Shown in pieces: positions 26,216-34,382 of a stretch of 64,000 nucleotides of DNA. This stretch comes from Nibrella viscosa. GTDB taxonomy: Bacteria > Bacteroidota > Bacteroidia > Cytophagales > Spirosomataceae. The notes under the pieces were generated by a model. That model was given only the letters and a program-made list of their open reading frames with translations. It made no database searches and was not told the DNA's origin. How positions within the stretch are numbered: position 1 is the first letter of the stretch; the number at the start of each line of letters is the position of its first letter. Position numbers and translations under genes: made by a program. The DNA lies in the NCBI RefSeq assembly GCF_039541875.1, contig NZ_BAABHB010000008.1:186001-250000 (forward strand). The letters run 5' to 3'.

Positions 26216-26981
26216 ACTGCGCTTCCTGGACAAACATGTCGGATGTAGCAATCCGGTTTTCTAAAAATTGCTGGTAAATCTGTCGCTGCTCCTCAGCGGT
26301 TTCAAAATCAAGCAGCCACTCATCAGGAATTAACGATACAATGGAGCGGATGCGCTCGGGGTTGAGTATGGTACGGGCTTCGGCATCAGCGGTGGTTAAC
26401 TCGGTGGCCTGCGGGAGCAGCACATGGTCTTTTACCGGCCGGAAGGGGCGTCGGCTTTGTTCCTCCCAATTATCCCAGGTGTGGTGAAAATAAAGAGAGG
26501 CTCCATGATCGATTAACCAGAGTTGCTTATGCCACATCAGCATATTCGTATTGCGGGGAGTGCGGTCTACATTCATGAGCAGGCAATCCAGCCAGACAAT
26601 CAGCGAAGCCAGCCTGGAATCAATAGGGGTGACCAGCGGATCGTATGTAATGGCTCCGGAGAGGTAATGCAGGCCAAGGTTAAGCCCGGCACTGGCTTTA
26701 AGCAAATCCTGAATTTCCTCATCCGGCTCGGAGCGGCCAAATGCCGGGTCTACCCACGAGAACACAATCTCGGGCACCCGCAGGCCGAGCAGTCGCGCAA
26801 GCTCTCCGCCGATCAGCTCGGCAATTAATGCCTTGACGCCCTGCCCCGCTCCACGGAATTTTAGCACGTACAGAAAATTATCGTCGGCCTCTACAATGGC
26901 CGGCAGTGAGCCACCCTCCCGCAGGGGAGTGACATACCGTATTATCGTAACGGTTCTGATTTCGGGTGGACGATAGCTCAC
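26193..26981 (-). CDS. HipA-like kinase (HipA_2 type)
   Basis: A 262-residue protein, shorter than classical HipA (about 440). It shows a glycine-rich nucleotide loop (YVLKFRGAGQG), a catalytic-loop-like NVDRTPRNTNML (Asp and Asn spaced as in HipA-type kinases) and a metal-binding LIDHGASLYF in place of DFG. HipA relatives phosphorylate tRNA synthetases or other targets in toxin-antitoxin modules. No HipB-like HTH gene is adjacent; the partner here is DUF3037. The kinase residues appear intact, so activity is plausible. The target is unknown. Confidence 0.75.
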   Translation of the reverse strand: MSYRPPEIRTVTIIRYVTPLREGGSLPAIVEADDNFLYVLKFRGAGQGVKALIAELIGGELARLLGLRVPEIVFSWVDPAFGRSEPDEEIQDLLKASAGLNLGLHYLSGAITYDPLVTPIDSRLASLIVWLDCLLMNVDRTPRNTNMLMWHKQLWLIDHGASLYFHHTWDNWEEQSRRPFRPVKDHVLLPQATELTTADAEARTILNPERIRSIVSLIPDEWLLDFETAEEQRQIYQQFLENRIATSDMFVQEAQYAREALV

Positions 26982-27126
26982 AGGACAAGCCTTAATAATA
27001 ACTGCTCCAAATTAAACATACTCTGGGAACGTATAACTATGCAGCCGCTGACTCGTCCTAAAAAGTAGCCTGTTCCGGGGGCGACTTCATGCCGGCTATG
27101 GGCGTAATGGGGCCAACCAGAACCGA

Positions 27127-27570
27127 TCACCGCCTGAATGAGCCCGAACGACGCGGCCAGGCCGGGTTGCGCTCCCGGCCGTCGACCGAGTACTTGCCCG
27201 GTCCGGTAAAGAAGAGGGTGGCGTATAGCAACAAATAAAGCAAAGGTAGTTCGCGATCACCAAACGGCTTGCCGGCATTGGCCATGAAAGCTGCGACCAG
27301 CATAGTAAAGGCAATCGGCAGAATAGCAAACCGGGTCTGAAAGCCGATCAAAATCAGCAACGAACAGCCCACCTCGGCCAGTGTAGCCAGCACCAGCGAA
27401 GGCCCACTACCAATGCCCAGCGGATCACCAAAGGCCATGTTCCCGTTTATGATCTTTATAAGTTTTGGCAAGCCGTGAGTAAGCATAAACCCTGTAAGCA
27501 GGATACGTAATAGCAGCAACCAGGCATGAATAACAGGCGGATTGGCGGTTGTACCGAGTAATGGTTTCAT
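27127..27570 (-). CDS. DoxX-family membrane protein
   Basis: A 147-residue protein with four predicted membrane helices and the DoxX pattern (LLLLRILLTGFMLTHGLPKL, EVGCSLLILIGFQTRFAIL, LYLLLYATLFFTGPGKYSVD). The C-terminal end is basic (RRSGSFRR). DoxX proteins are small membrane proteins of uncertain redox or stress function. It is separated from the HipA-like gene by 145 bp and is probably transcribed alone. Confidence 0.82.
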   Translation of the reverse strand: MKPLLGTTANPPVIHAWLLLLRILLTGFMLTHGLPKLIKIINGNMAFGDPLGIGSGPSLVLATLAEVGCSLLILIGFQTRFAILPIAFTMLVAAFMANAGKPFGDRELPLLYLLLYATLFFTGPGKYSVDGRERNPAWPRRSGSFRR

Positions 27571-27723
27571 AATGTATTGCTGGGCTGGTATAGCGTAAAT
27601 GCACAGTTACTGTAGCGCCTATTGGGTAGCGATTAACAATATAACAGACCAGCTTTTGTAAGTGTTTAGCCAAACTGGAGACTCCGGAAACAATACGGCA
27701 GACGAGAGAACTCATACTGTCTG

Positions 27724-27760
27724 AAAAGAAAAAGGCACTTAACGGTTAAGTCAAGCGCCT
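27724..27760 (-). terminator. Terminator of the tRNA-Gly gene
   Basis: On the minus strand an 8-bp stem (AGGCGCTT with AAGTGCCT, one wobble) is followed by TTTTTCTTTT. It starts 22 bp downstream of the tRNA 3' end. Confidence 0.7.
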
Positions 27761-27781
27761 ATCAATCGGGTGGGTACAGAG

Positions 27782-27854
27782 AGCGGGAAACGGGTCTCGA
27801 ACCCGCGGCCTGCAGCTTGGGAAGCTGCCGCTCTACCAACTGAGCTACTCCCGC
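27782..27854 (-). tRNA. tRNA-Gly (anticodon CCC)
   Basis: The minus strand folds into a full cloverleaf. The acceptor arm is GCGGGAG with TTCCCGC, and the D-arm is GCTC...GAGC. The anticodon stem is GCAGC/GCTGC around the loop TTCCCAA, so the anticodon is CCC and reads GGG. The T-arm is GCGGG-TTCGAGA-CCCGT. CCA is not encoded. A terminator follows. Confidence 0.93.
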
Positions 27855-28004
27855 CTGTCAATTGGTGTGCCCAAAGATTCAAAAAATTTTAACGCTTGTC
27901 AACGCTAAGCCCAAAATACTTCCGGCAAATTTTTTCTGTTCGCCGGATCAATTCGGCCGTCAGGGCCTATCCGCAATAGCGACAATCGCGTATATTGGGG
28001 CGTT

Positions 28005-29807
28005 ATGCGATACCTGTTTCTGATTCCAGTTTTTACGCTTCTAACCGTTGCTTTCCGGAAATCCGATACCCAAACTGCCTGGGTACGTATCAACTGGCTT
28101 GGTTATCAGCCTACTGGCAGTAAGGTGGCCGTGTGGGGCAGTAAAATCGACGAGCCGTTACAGCGCTTCCAGGTTATAGAGGCTAAAACCGGCAGGGTCA
28201 TGTACGACCATCAGGCTGGTAAGGCTTATGGCACATACGGCCCATTCAGACAGTCATACCGGCTGGATTTCTCCGCCTTCCGTAAACCCGGCACGTATTA
28301 CCTGAAAACTGGTGTGGTCCGGTCGCCGGAGTTCAGGATTGCCGAAGATGTGTACGAGGGTGCTGCTGATTTTTGCCTCCGCTACATGCGGCAGCAACGC
28401 AGCGGCTACAACCCATACCTAAAGGATTCCTGCCATACGCATGACGGCTACACAATGTACGGGCCTATGCCTGACAGTACGCACGTCGATGTGTCGGGGG
28501 GGTGGCACGATGCCTCCGATTATTTACAGTATTCGACCACCTCGGCCAATGCCACCTACCACCTGCTGGCGGCTTACCGGGACTTTCCGGATGTATTTGC
28601 CGATAAACATCAGGCAAATGGCCTGGAAGGCAGTAATGCCATTGCCGATGTGCTGGACGAAGCCCGCTGGGGCCTCGACTGGCTGCTGAAGATGCACCCT
28701 ACCGACAACTGGCTCTTCAACCAGCTCGCCGACGACCGAGACCATATGGGTATGCGTATCCCGAAAGAAGATGATTTCTACGGCAAAGGCTTTGAGCGGC
28801 CGGTATACTTCTGCACCGGTCAGCCGCAGGGACTTTTCAGGTACAAGAACCGAACAACGGGAGTGGCTTCTACCGCCGGCAAATTTAGCAGTGCCTTTGC
28901 GCTGGGTTACCAACTGCTCCGGCCGCAAGACCCGGCTTTTGCCAACCGCCTGCAACACCGCGCCCAAACAGCCTATGCACTCGGTCTCCAGAAACCCGGT
29001 GCCTGCCAGACTGCGCCCGGCCGGGCACCTTACTTCTACGAAGAAGATAACTGGACCGATGATATGGAACTGGCCAGTGTGGAACTGTACAATGTAGGTC
29101 AGGCAAGGGGCCAGCTTAAACAAGATTATCTCAACAAGGCTATCGCTTACGCAGGTCAGGAGCCGGTAACGCCCTGGATCAAAAACGATACCGCCCGGCA
29201 TTACCAGTGGTATCCGTTTATCAACATTGGGCATTACGAATTAGCGAAGCAGCTAAAAGCTAAACAACGGCAGGAAATTATCAGCTATTATATAACGGGT
29301 ATTGACACCATCTGGCAGAAAGCGAAAAACAATGCGTTTTACCGCGCCATACCATTTATCTGGTGCAGCAACAACCTCACTGTCTCGTTCGCTATCCAAT
29401 GCTACTGGTACCGCAAGCTAACCGGTGATACTCAATATGCTCAACTGGAACAGGCCTGTTTCGACTGGCTGTTTGGCTGTAATCCATGGGGAACCAGTTT
29501 CGTATATGGCCTGCCGAGTTGGGGCGACACACCCGTTGACCCCCATTCGGCCTTTACGCACCTGAAGAACTACCCGATCGATGGTGGATTAGTAGATGGT
29601 CCAGTATTCGGTAGTATTTACCGGAACCTGATAGGCATCACGCTGAAAGACCCCGACGAGTACGCCGAATTTCAGAGCGACCTGGTGGTGTACCACGACG
29701 ATTACGGCGACTACAGTACCAATGAACCGACGATGGACGGCACGGCCTCACTGGTTTACCTGCTGGCTGCGAAGCAAGCAGAGAAGAACGCGCCACGTAA
29801 GCGATAA
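28005..29807 (+). CDS. Glycoside hydrolase family 9 (cellulase-type)
   Basis: A 600-residue protein with a signal peptide (MRYLFLIPVFTLLTVAF). An N-terminal Ig-like cellulase domain (INWLGYQPTGSKVAVWG) is followed by the (alpha/alpha)6 GH9 domain. The catalytic Asp pair lies in SGGWHDASDYLQY, the substrate-binding CNPWGTSFVYG and PHSAF are present, and the proton-donor Glu lies in DYSTNEPTMDGTASL. The family hydrolyses beta-1,4-glucans such as cellulose or cello-oligomers. No carbohydrate-binding module or sorting domain is visible, so it may stay in the periplasm. An OPT transporter follows by 47 bp. Confidence 0.9.
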   Translation: MRYLFLIPVFTLLTVAFRKSDTQTAWVRINWLGYQPTGSKVAVWGSKIDEPLQRFQVIEAKTGRVMYDHQAGKAYGTYGPFRQSYRLDFSAFRKPGTYYLKTGVVRSPEFRIAEDVYEGAADFCLRYMRQQRSGYNPYLKDSCHTHDGYTMYGPMPDSTHVDVSGGWHDASDYLQYSTTSANATYHLLAAYRDFPDVFADKHQANGLEGSNAIADVLDEARWGLDWLLKMHPTDNWLFNQLADDRDHMGMRIPKEDDFYGKGFERPVYFCTGQPQGLFRYKNRTTGVASTAGKFSSAFALGYQLLRPQDPAFANRLQHRAQTAYALGLQKPGACQTAPGRAPYFYEEDNWTDDMELASVELYNVGQARGQLKQDYLNKAIAYAGQEPVTPWIKNDTARHYQWYPFINIGHYELAKQLKAKQRQEIISYYITGIDTIWQKAKNNAFYRAIPFIWCSNNLTVSFAIQCYWYRKLTGDTQYAQLEQACFDWLFGCNPWGTSFVYGLPSWGDTPVDPHSAFTHLKNYPIDGGLVDGPVFGSIYRNLIGITLKDPDEYAEFQSDLVVYHDDYGDYSTNEPTMDGTASLVYLLAAKQAEKNAPRKR

Positions 29808-29854
29808 ATGATTACATTACCCGGCAAATTGGCTGTTTGACTCCTTCACCCCCT

Positions 29855-31909
29855 ATGGAAACAAAAACCGCTACGGAATTTAAACCCTACATTCCTGCCT
29901 CCCACTCCCCGGCCGAGTTCACCCTGAAAGCGGTGATTACGGGTGCTTTGTTCGGTGTTCTTTTCGGAGCCGCTACGGTGTATCTGTCACTGAAGGCGGG
30001 GCTATCTGTGTCGGCCTCTATACCCATTGCGGTGCTGGCCATATCGCTGGGGCAGCGGTTTCTGAAAACGACTATTCTGGAAAACAACATTATTCAGACC
30101 ACCGGCTCAGCAGGCGAGTCCATCGCATCAGGGGTGGTCTTTACCCTACCAGGTTTTCTGTTCCTGACCCGAGCCGAAAATGGGCAGAGCGTCGGCGCGG
30201 AGTTTTTCAACTACTGGACCATTCTGACGCTGGCCATCCTGGGTGGTTTGCTCGGAACGTTGATGATGATTCCGCTGCGCCGGGCGCTTATTGTGCAGGA
30301 ACACGGCGTTCTTCCCTATCCGGAAGGGACTGCCTGCGGCTCGGTGCTGATTGCGGGGGATCGGGGCGGCAATTTCGCCAAAACCGCCTACCAGGGATTG
30401 GGCTTTGCGCTAGCCTACGCCATGCTGCAAAAGGTGCTGCGTTTTATTGCCGAGGTGCCTACCTGGGCCACCAACCAGGCGAACCGGTATTTTCCGTCGG
30501 CGACGGTCAACGGAGAAATTACGCCGGAGTACCTTGGGGTGGGCTATATCATTGGTTTCCGGATTTCAGCTGTATTGGTCGGGGGCGGTATTCTGGCGTG
30601 GCTGGCGCTTATTCCGCTATTAGCATCGCTGGTGCCGGGTGACATCATTGCTCAGCAACTCATCAAGTTTGGTTACCTGACGAACCTCGATACCGCCGGT
30701 GGCCCCGGTGGCTGGAATCCCGCTACCCGTACGTTCACCGATACCGCATCGGCTATTTACCGTGCTTATATCCGGCAGATTGGCGCGGGGGCTGTAACGG
30801 CGGGAGGCTTCATGACCTTGCTGAAAACGATTCCGACCATTGTATCTTCCTTTAAAAGCAGTTTTGGCAAAGTACAGGAGGTAGGGGTTGAAGGTGGGGT
30901 CCGGCGGACGGAGCAGGATTTATCGATACGCGTGGTGGTCATCGGTAGCCTGGTGCTGGTGGCCCTGATGGTGATACTGCCGCAGATACCGGGCGATTCG
31001 CTGCTGACAAAGCTGCTCATTGGCATCCTGGTTATTGTCTTCGGCTTTTTCTTCGTCACCGTCGCTAGCCGGATTGTGGGCCTCATCGGTTCCAGTTCCT
31101 CGCCCGTGTCGGGGATGACCATTGCCACCATTATGGGTACCGCCCTGGTGTTTATCGGCATGGGCCTGACGGGTAAGTTCTACGAACCGGCCGTGCTGGT
31201 CGTGGGCGGGATGATCTGTATCGCAGCCGCTACCGCCGGTGCTACCTCACAGGATTTGAAAACCGGCTATCTGGTGGGTGCTACTCCTAAATACCAGCAG
31301 ATGGCCCTGTTTGTTGGCGTTATAGTCTCGTCGCTGGCCATTGGCGCTACTGTTAAAGTACTCGATACGCCCACCCCAGATTTAGTAGCGCAGGGCATCA
31401 CCCACGCCATCGGCAGCGACAAGTTCCCGGCTCCGCAGGGTACGTTGATGGCCACGCTCATTAAGGGCCTGCTATCTTTCAACCTCGACTGGCAGTTTGT
31501 CTTGGTCGGTGCGTTCCTGGCCTTTGTCATTGAATTGATGGGTATCAGCGCACTGGCTTTTGCGGTTGGCCTTTACCTGCCCCTTTCGACTACCTTGCCT
31601 ATCTTTGTGGGTGGATGCGTAAAAGCGGCCGTGGACTGGCATGCGAAGCGCAATAACATTGTTGAGGAAGATGCCGACCTGGGCCGGGGTAACCTGTTTG
31701 CAACTGGCTTAGTCGCCGGTGGCGCTTTAGCCGGCGTTCTGATTGCCTTACTCTCCGTCAACGATAACATCTACAACGCGCTAGCCAACATCTCACTCGA
31801 ACCGGCATTAACCGGAGCCCTGGGCGAAGGTGGTTATCAGTTGCTGGGCGCTCTGATGTTTGCAGCCCTGGCGCTGGTGTTGTACCGGGTAGCTACGAAA
31901 CGAGATTAG
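29855..31909 (+). CDS. OPT-family oligopeptide transporter
   Basis: A polytopic membrane protein of 684 residues with about 14-16 helices. It has the OPT-family pattern (PAEFTLKAVITGALFGVLFG near the start, GEYP-like LPYPEGTACGSVL, AGATSQDLKTGYLVGATPKY). OPT proteins are secondary transporters of small peptides or metal chelates. The frame can be extended to a TTG at 29837, but the ATG at 29855 (METKTATEFK) is preferred. It follows the GH9 gene on the same strand and may be cotranscribed. Confidence 0.9.
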   Translation: METKTATEFKPYIPASHSPAEFTLKAVITGALFGVLFGAATVYLSLKAGLSVSASIPIAVLAISLGQRFLKTTILENNIIQTTGSAGESIASGVVFTLPGFLFLTRAENGQSVGAEFFNYWTILTLAILGGLLGTLMMIPLRRALIVQEHGVLPYPEGTACGSVLIAGDRGGNFAKTAYQGLGFALAYAMLQKVLRFIAEVPTWATNQANRYFPSATVNGEITPEYLGVGYIIGFRISAVLVGGGILAWLALIPLLASLVPGDIIAQQLIKFGYLTNLDTAGGPGGWNPATRTFTDTASAIYRAYIRQIGAGAVTAGGFMTLLKTIPTIVSSFKSSFGKVQEVGVEGGVRRTEQDLSIRVVVIGSLVLVALMVILPQIPGDSLLTKLLIGILVIVFGFFFVTVASRIVGLIGSSSSPVSGMTIATIMGTALVFIGMGLTGKFYEPAVLVVGGMICIAAATAGATSQDLKTGYLVGATPKYQQMALFVGVIVSSLAIGATVKVLDTPTPDLVAQGITHAIGSDKFPAPQGTLMATLIKGLLSFNLDWQFVLVGAFLAFVIELMGISALAFAVGLYLPLSTTLPIFVGGCVKAAVDWHAKRNNIVEEDADLGRGNLFATGLVAGGALAGVLIALLSVNDNIYNALANISLEPALTGALGEGGYQLLGALMFAALALVLYRVATKRD

Positions 31910-31949
31910 TGATTTTTCGGTTAACGTGCTATGAACAAGCACTGATGGT

Positions 31950-32174
31950 ATGGAAAACTCTGCTTCCACAGCACCATGTGGGAAACTTAATCCTATTCAG
32001 GTTAGTTTGCTGCGCCTGTTTGATCGGGAGATGACCGACGAACAAGTACTCGAATTAAAACGAGCTTTGGTGAAGCACTACTCAGCATTACTCCATGAAG
32101 AACTTACCCAGATAGCAGACGAACGCGGCTATTCTCAAGAAGATTATGACAAAATTCTGAACAGTAAGACTTAA
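31950..32174 (+). CDS. Antitoxin-like small protein upstream of a PIN gene
   Basis: A 74-residue, mostly helical charged protein (MTDEQVLELKRALVKHYSAL, ADERGYSQEDYDKIL). Its TAA stop shares a base with the ATG of the PIN-domain gene (TAATG), as in type II toxin-antitoxin operons. No DNA-binding domain is obvious. I call it the antitoxin by position. A GTGCT/AGCAC hairpin lies just upstream. Confidence 0.6.
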   Translation: MENSASTAPCGKLNPIQVSLLRLFDREMTDEQVLELKRALVKHYSALLHEELTQIADERGYSQEDYDKILNSKT

Positions 32175-32597
32175 TGGTGAGAGCTGTCATTGACACCAAC
32201 TGCTTACTGGCCTCTATTCCACCCCGCAGCCCATACTATTCGTTGTATCTGGCTTTTGAGGCAGAGCAATTTGAGTGGGTAGTTAGTAATGAAAGACTTA
32301 CCGAATATGCAGAAAAACTCACGGGTACTTACTCTGCTAAAACTTCAGAGCTAGTACTCACCATTTTAACACTTGCGCCCAATACCTTATTTCAAGAGGC
32401 TTATTATAACTAGGCAGCTTATTGATGAAGATCCCGACGATAATAAGTTTGTTGATGTGGCTATCGCTGCGGGTGCTGATTACCTTGTAACGAATGACTC
32501 AGATTTCAACACTTTGAAGAAATTAGCATTTCCTCGATTGACTGTAATCTCTTTACAGGAGTTCTTAAATATTTTGAAAAGCGAAGCCGGAAAATAG
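32174..32597 (+). pseudogene. PIN-domain toxin, frameshifted
   Basis: The first frame (32174-32413) gives VIDTNCLL with the first catalytic Asp, and NERLTEYAEKL, ending at EAYYN-stop. The second frame carries on with QLIDEDPDDNKFVDVAIAAG and ADYLVTNDSDF, the remaining acidic site residues. Relatives in this family (COG1569) read YYNW-x-LI at the junction. Removing the A at 32412 turns TAGG into TGG (Trp) and restores one continuous frame of about 140 residues. So a single-base insertion has split the gene, unless it is a sequencing error or a recoding site. Confidence 0.8.
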
Positions 32598-32631
32598 GCT
32601 GCTATTTCTTCTGTTTTCCGGCTTCGCTTTT
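32577..32631 (+). terminator. Strong terminator overlapping the PIN gene end
   Basis: A perfect 18-bp stem, AAAAGCGAAGCCGGAAAA (32577-32594) with TTTTCCGGCTTCGCTTTT (32614-32631). The left arm is the last coding part of the PIN frame and its stop (KSEAGK). T-runs on both sides let it also stop the convergent serine hydrolase transcript. Confidence 0.85.
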
Positions 32632-32647
32632 CATCGGTTTACATTTC

Positions 32648-34249
32648 TTAAACCGCCCGACGCCCCTGCAGCACGGGTCGTTTGTCCTTCTGCCCCTTAC
32701 TCATGGCGGTGATGCTGTTCAGGAACTCTACCTGTAGCCCATCCTGCGTAAAACGGCAGGTTACCGTGTCAGAATGCGGAGTCTCGGTAAATTGCCATGT
32801 CATAACAAACGTGTTTTCATCCGTCCAGGCACCACTAGCGGCTACGCGGCTGGATGTCCCCGGCTTTTTAGGACTGGGTACCAGATTGGGCGGAGTGCCG
32901 GGCATGGTCGTCCTGCCATCTGTCCACCGGCCAATACCAGCCGTGATGGCGTGTGTGCCGCTTTCGTCCTGTACTTTAAAGAGACACGTATTCTTGTCGA
33001 AAGTCAGCGATACGGTCTGGACCTTCAGGTCGTTCGGCTCCAGCCTGAATAGCTTACCCGATACGGTCGCCTGTAGGGGTGAGGGAGCCGGCTGAGTAGA
33101 TAATGGCATCTCCAGCGAAGCCATCTTCTGTTTTAGCTTAGTCTGTGCCGTAGGGTTAGTCGATAGCGCACCCGATTTCATCGCCGGCAGCAGGATGCTC
33201 CAGATCTGGTTGAGCGTCGCCTGCATATTAGCGGTTTCGCTCGTGATGGCAACCACCGCATCCTGTTCAGGCATTACCACGCAGTATTGCCCGTAAGCTC
33301 CATCACCCCGGTAGCTGTTGTGCCGACAGCGCCAAAACTGATAGCCATAGCCCTGATGCCAATCGCTTTCCGGATTTAACTTAGTAGTACCGGAGCCGGG
33401 CGTAGTCGATTGCACCTGAAACGAGGTAGCATTGTTCACCCACGCTTCGGGTACCAGGCGCTTGCCGTTCCACATGCCTTTCTGCAGGTACAACTGGCCG
33501 AACTTGGCAATGTCCTCTGTTTTGAGACTTAGTCCCCAGCCGCCGGTGTTGATCTCCTGCGGATTGGAATCCCAGGTAGCACCCGTAATGTCCAGCGGTC
33601 CAAACAAGCGGGGTGTCAGGTATTGCAACACCGTTTGGCCGGTTATCTTCTGTAATATGGCGGAGAGCATGAACGTAGCGCCACTGTTATACACAAAATA
33701 GGTACCCGGCTGATGCTCGACCGGCAGAGCCAGGAAGTTCCTGATCCAGTTATCACTGGATCTCATGGTTCCCGAGGTATCCTTATCATGCCCCGTCGAC
33801 ATAGTCAGCAAATCTTTGACGCGCATGGCCGCCAGATTAGGACCGACGTTTTCGGGTGTATCGTTCGGGAAGAAGGAAATAACCCGATCGTCCACATTCA
33901 GTAGTTTTTCGTTTACCGCCAGCCCAATGGCCGTTGAGGTAAAGCTCTTACTCAGCGAATACAGGGTATGTTTCAGCTCCGGTGCATACGGTGCCCACCA
34001 GCCTTCAGCCACTACCTTGCCGTGTCGAACGATCATCAGGCTGTGCAATCCGGCATTGTTCTTTTCCAGCGATTCGACCAGCGCCAGAATGTCGGCGGAG
34101 GCTATGCCCTCGGCTTCCGGCGTACTGCGCACGAGCTTAGAACCGGTACGCGCCACCGCCCAGGCCGAACCCGGCAACGTGGAGGCTATACCCAGGCCAG
34201 CGACCCCCAAGCCCAGGTGTTTCAGAAACTCACGACGATTAGCTTTCAT
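32648..34249 (-). CDS. Serine hydrolase, beta-lactamase class C/esterase-like
   Basis: A 533-residue protein with a twin-arginine-like leader (NRREFLKHLGLGVAGLGIAS). The nucleophile motif SxxK is in YSLSKSFTSTAIG, and the Tyr motif is in FVYNSGATFML. A GDGAYGQY region takes the place of the third motif. A C-terminal beta domain of about 150 residues follows. Members include esterases, peptidases and beta-lactamase-like proteins, so resistance should not be assumed. It is likely periplasmic. It lies 133 bp after the YdeP-type gene on the same strand. Confidence 0.85.
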   Translation of the reverse strand: MKANRREFLKHLGLGVAGLGIASTLPGSAWAVARTGSKLVRSTPEAEGIASADILALVESLEKNNAGLHSLMIVRHGKVVAEGWWAPYAPELKHTLYSLSKSFTSTAIGLAVNEKLLNVDDRVISFFPNDTPENVGPNLAAMRVKDLLTMSTGHDKDTSGTMRSSDNWIRNFLALPVEHQPGTYFVYNSGATFMLSAILQKITGQTVLQYLTPRLFGPLDITGATWDSNPQEINTGGWGLSLKTEDIAKFGQLYLQKGMWNGKRLVPEAWVNNATSFQVQSTTPGSGTTKLNPESDWHQGYGYQFWRCRHNSYRGDGAYGQYCVVMPEQDAVVAITSETANMQATLNQIWSILLPAMKSGALSTNPTAQTKLKQKMASLEMPLSTQPAPSPLQATVSGKLFRLEPNDLKVQTVSLTFDKNTCLFKVQDESGTHAITAGIGRWTDGRTTMPGTPPNLVPSPKKPGTSSRVAASGAWTDENTFVMTWQFTETPHSDTVTCRFTQDGLQVEFLNSITAMSKGQKDKRPVLQGRRAV

Positions 34250-34326
34250 GAAGTAAGGGTTAGGGTATTTGTTAATCAGAGAGCGAAAACTACGGCTAAT
34301 CTACTTAACCTGCAATTTCCGCTCCG

Positions 34327-34353
34327 CTCGTCCGCGTTATAAACGCGGACGAG
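34327..34353 (-). terminator. Hairpin after the YdeP-type gene
   Basis: A perfect 12-bp inverted repeat CTCGTCCGCGTT/AACGCGGACGAG with a 3-base loop, 30 bp past the stop at 34383. There is no T-run, so it may be a transcript-stabilising or Rho-linked hairpin rather than a classic terminator. Confidence 0.45.
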
Positions 34354-34382
34354 CACAGGCACAGGACGAGCACAAGGCCGCT

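Noticed and set aside
27096..27715. Two further open frames around the DoxX gene
   Set aside because: They overlap the DoxX frame in other phases and translate to patternless sequence.
28524..29234. Open frame of 236 codons on the minus strand
   Set aside because: It lies opposite the GH9 gene, whose catalytic motifs are intact. GC-rich codons simply leave few stops.
32648..34249. Beta-lactam resistance gene
   Set aside because: SxxK and Tyr motifs are shared with esterases and peptidases. A Tat-like leader and extra beta domain do not identify a true beta-lactamase.
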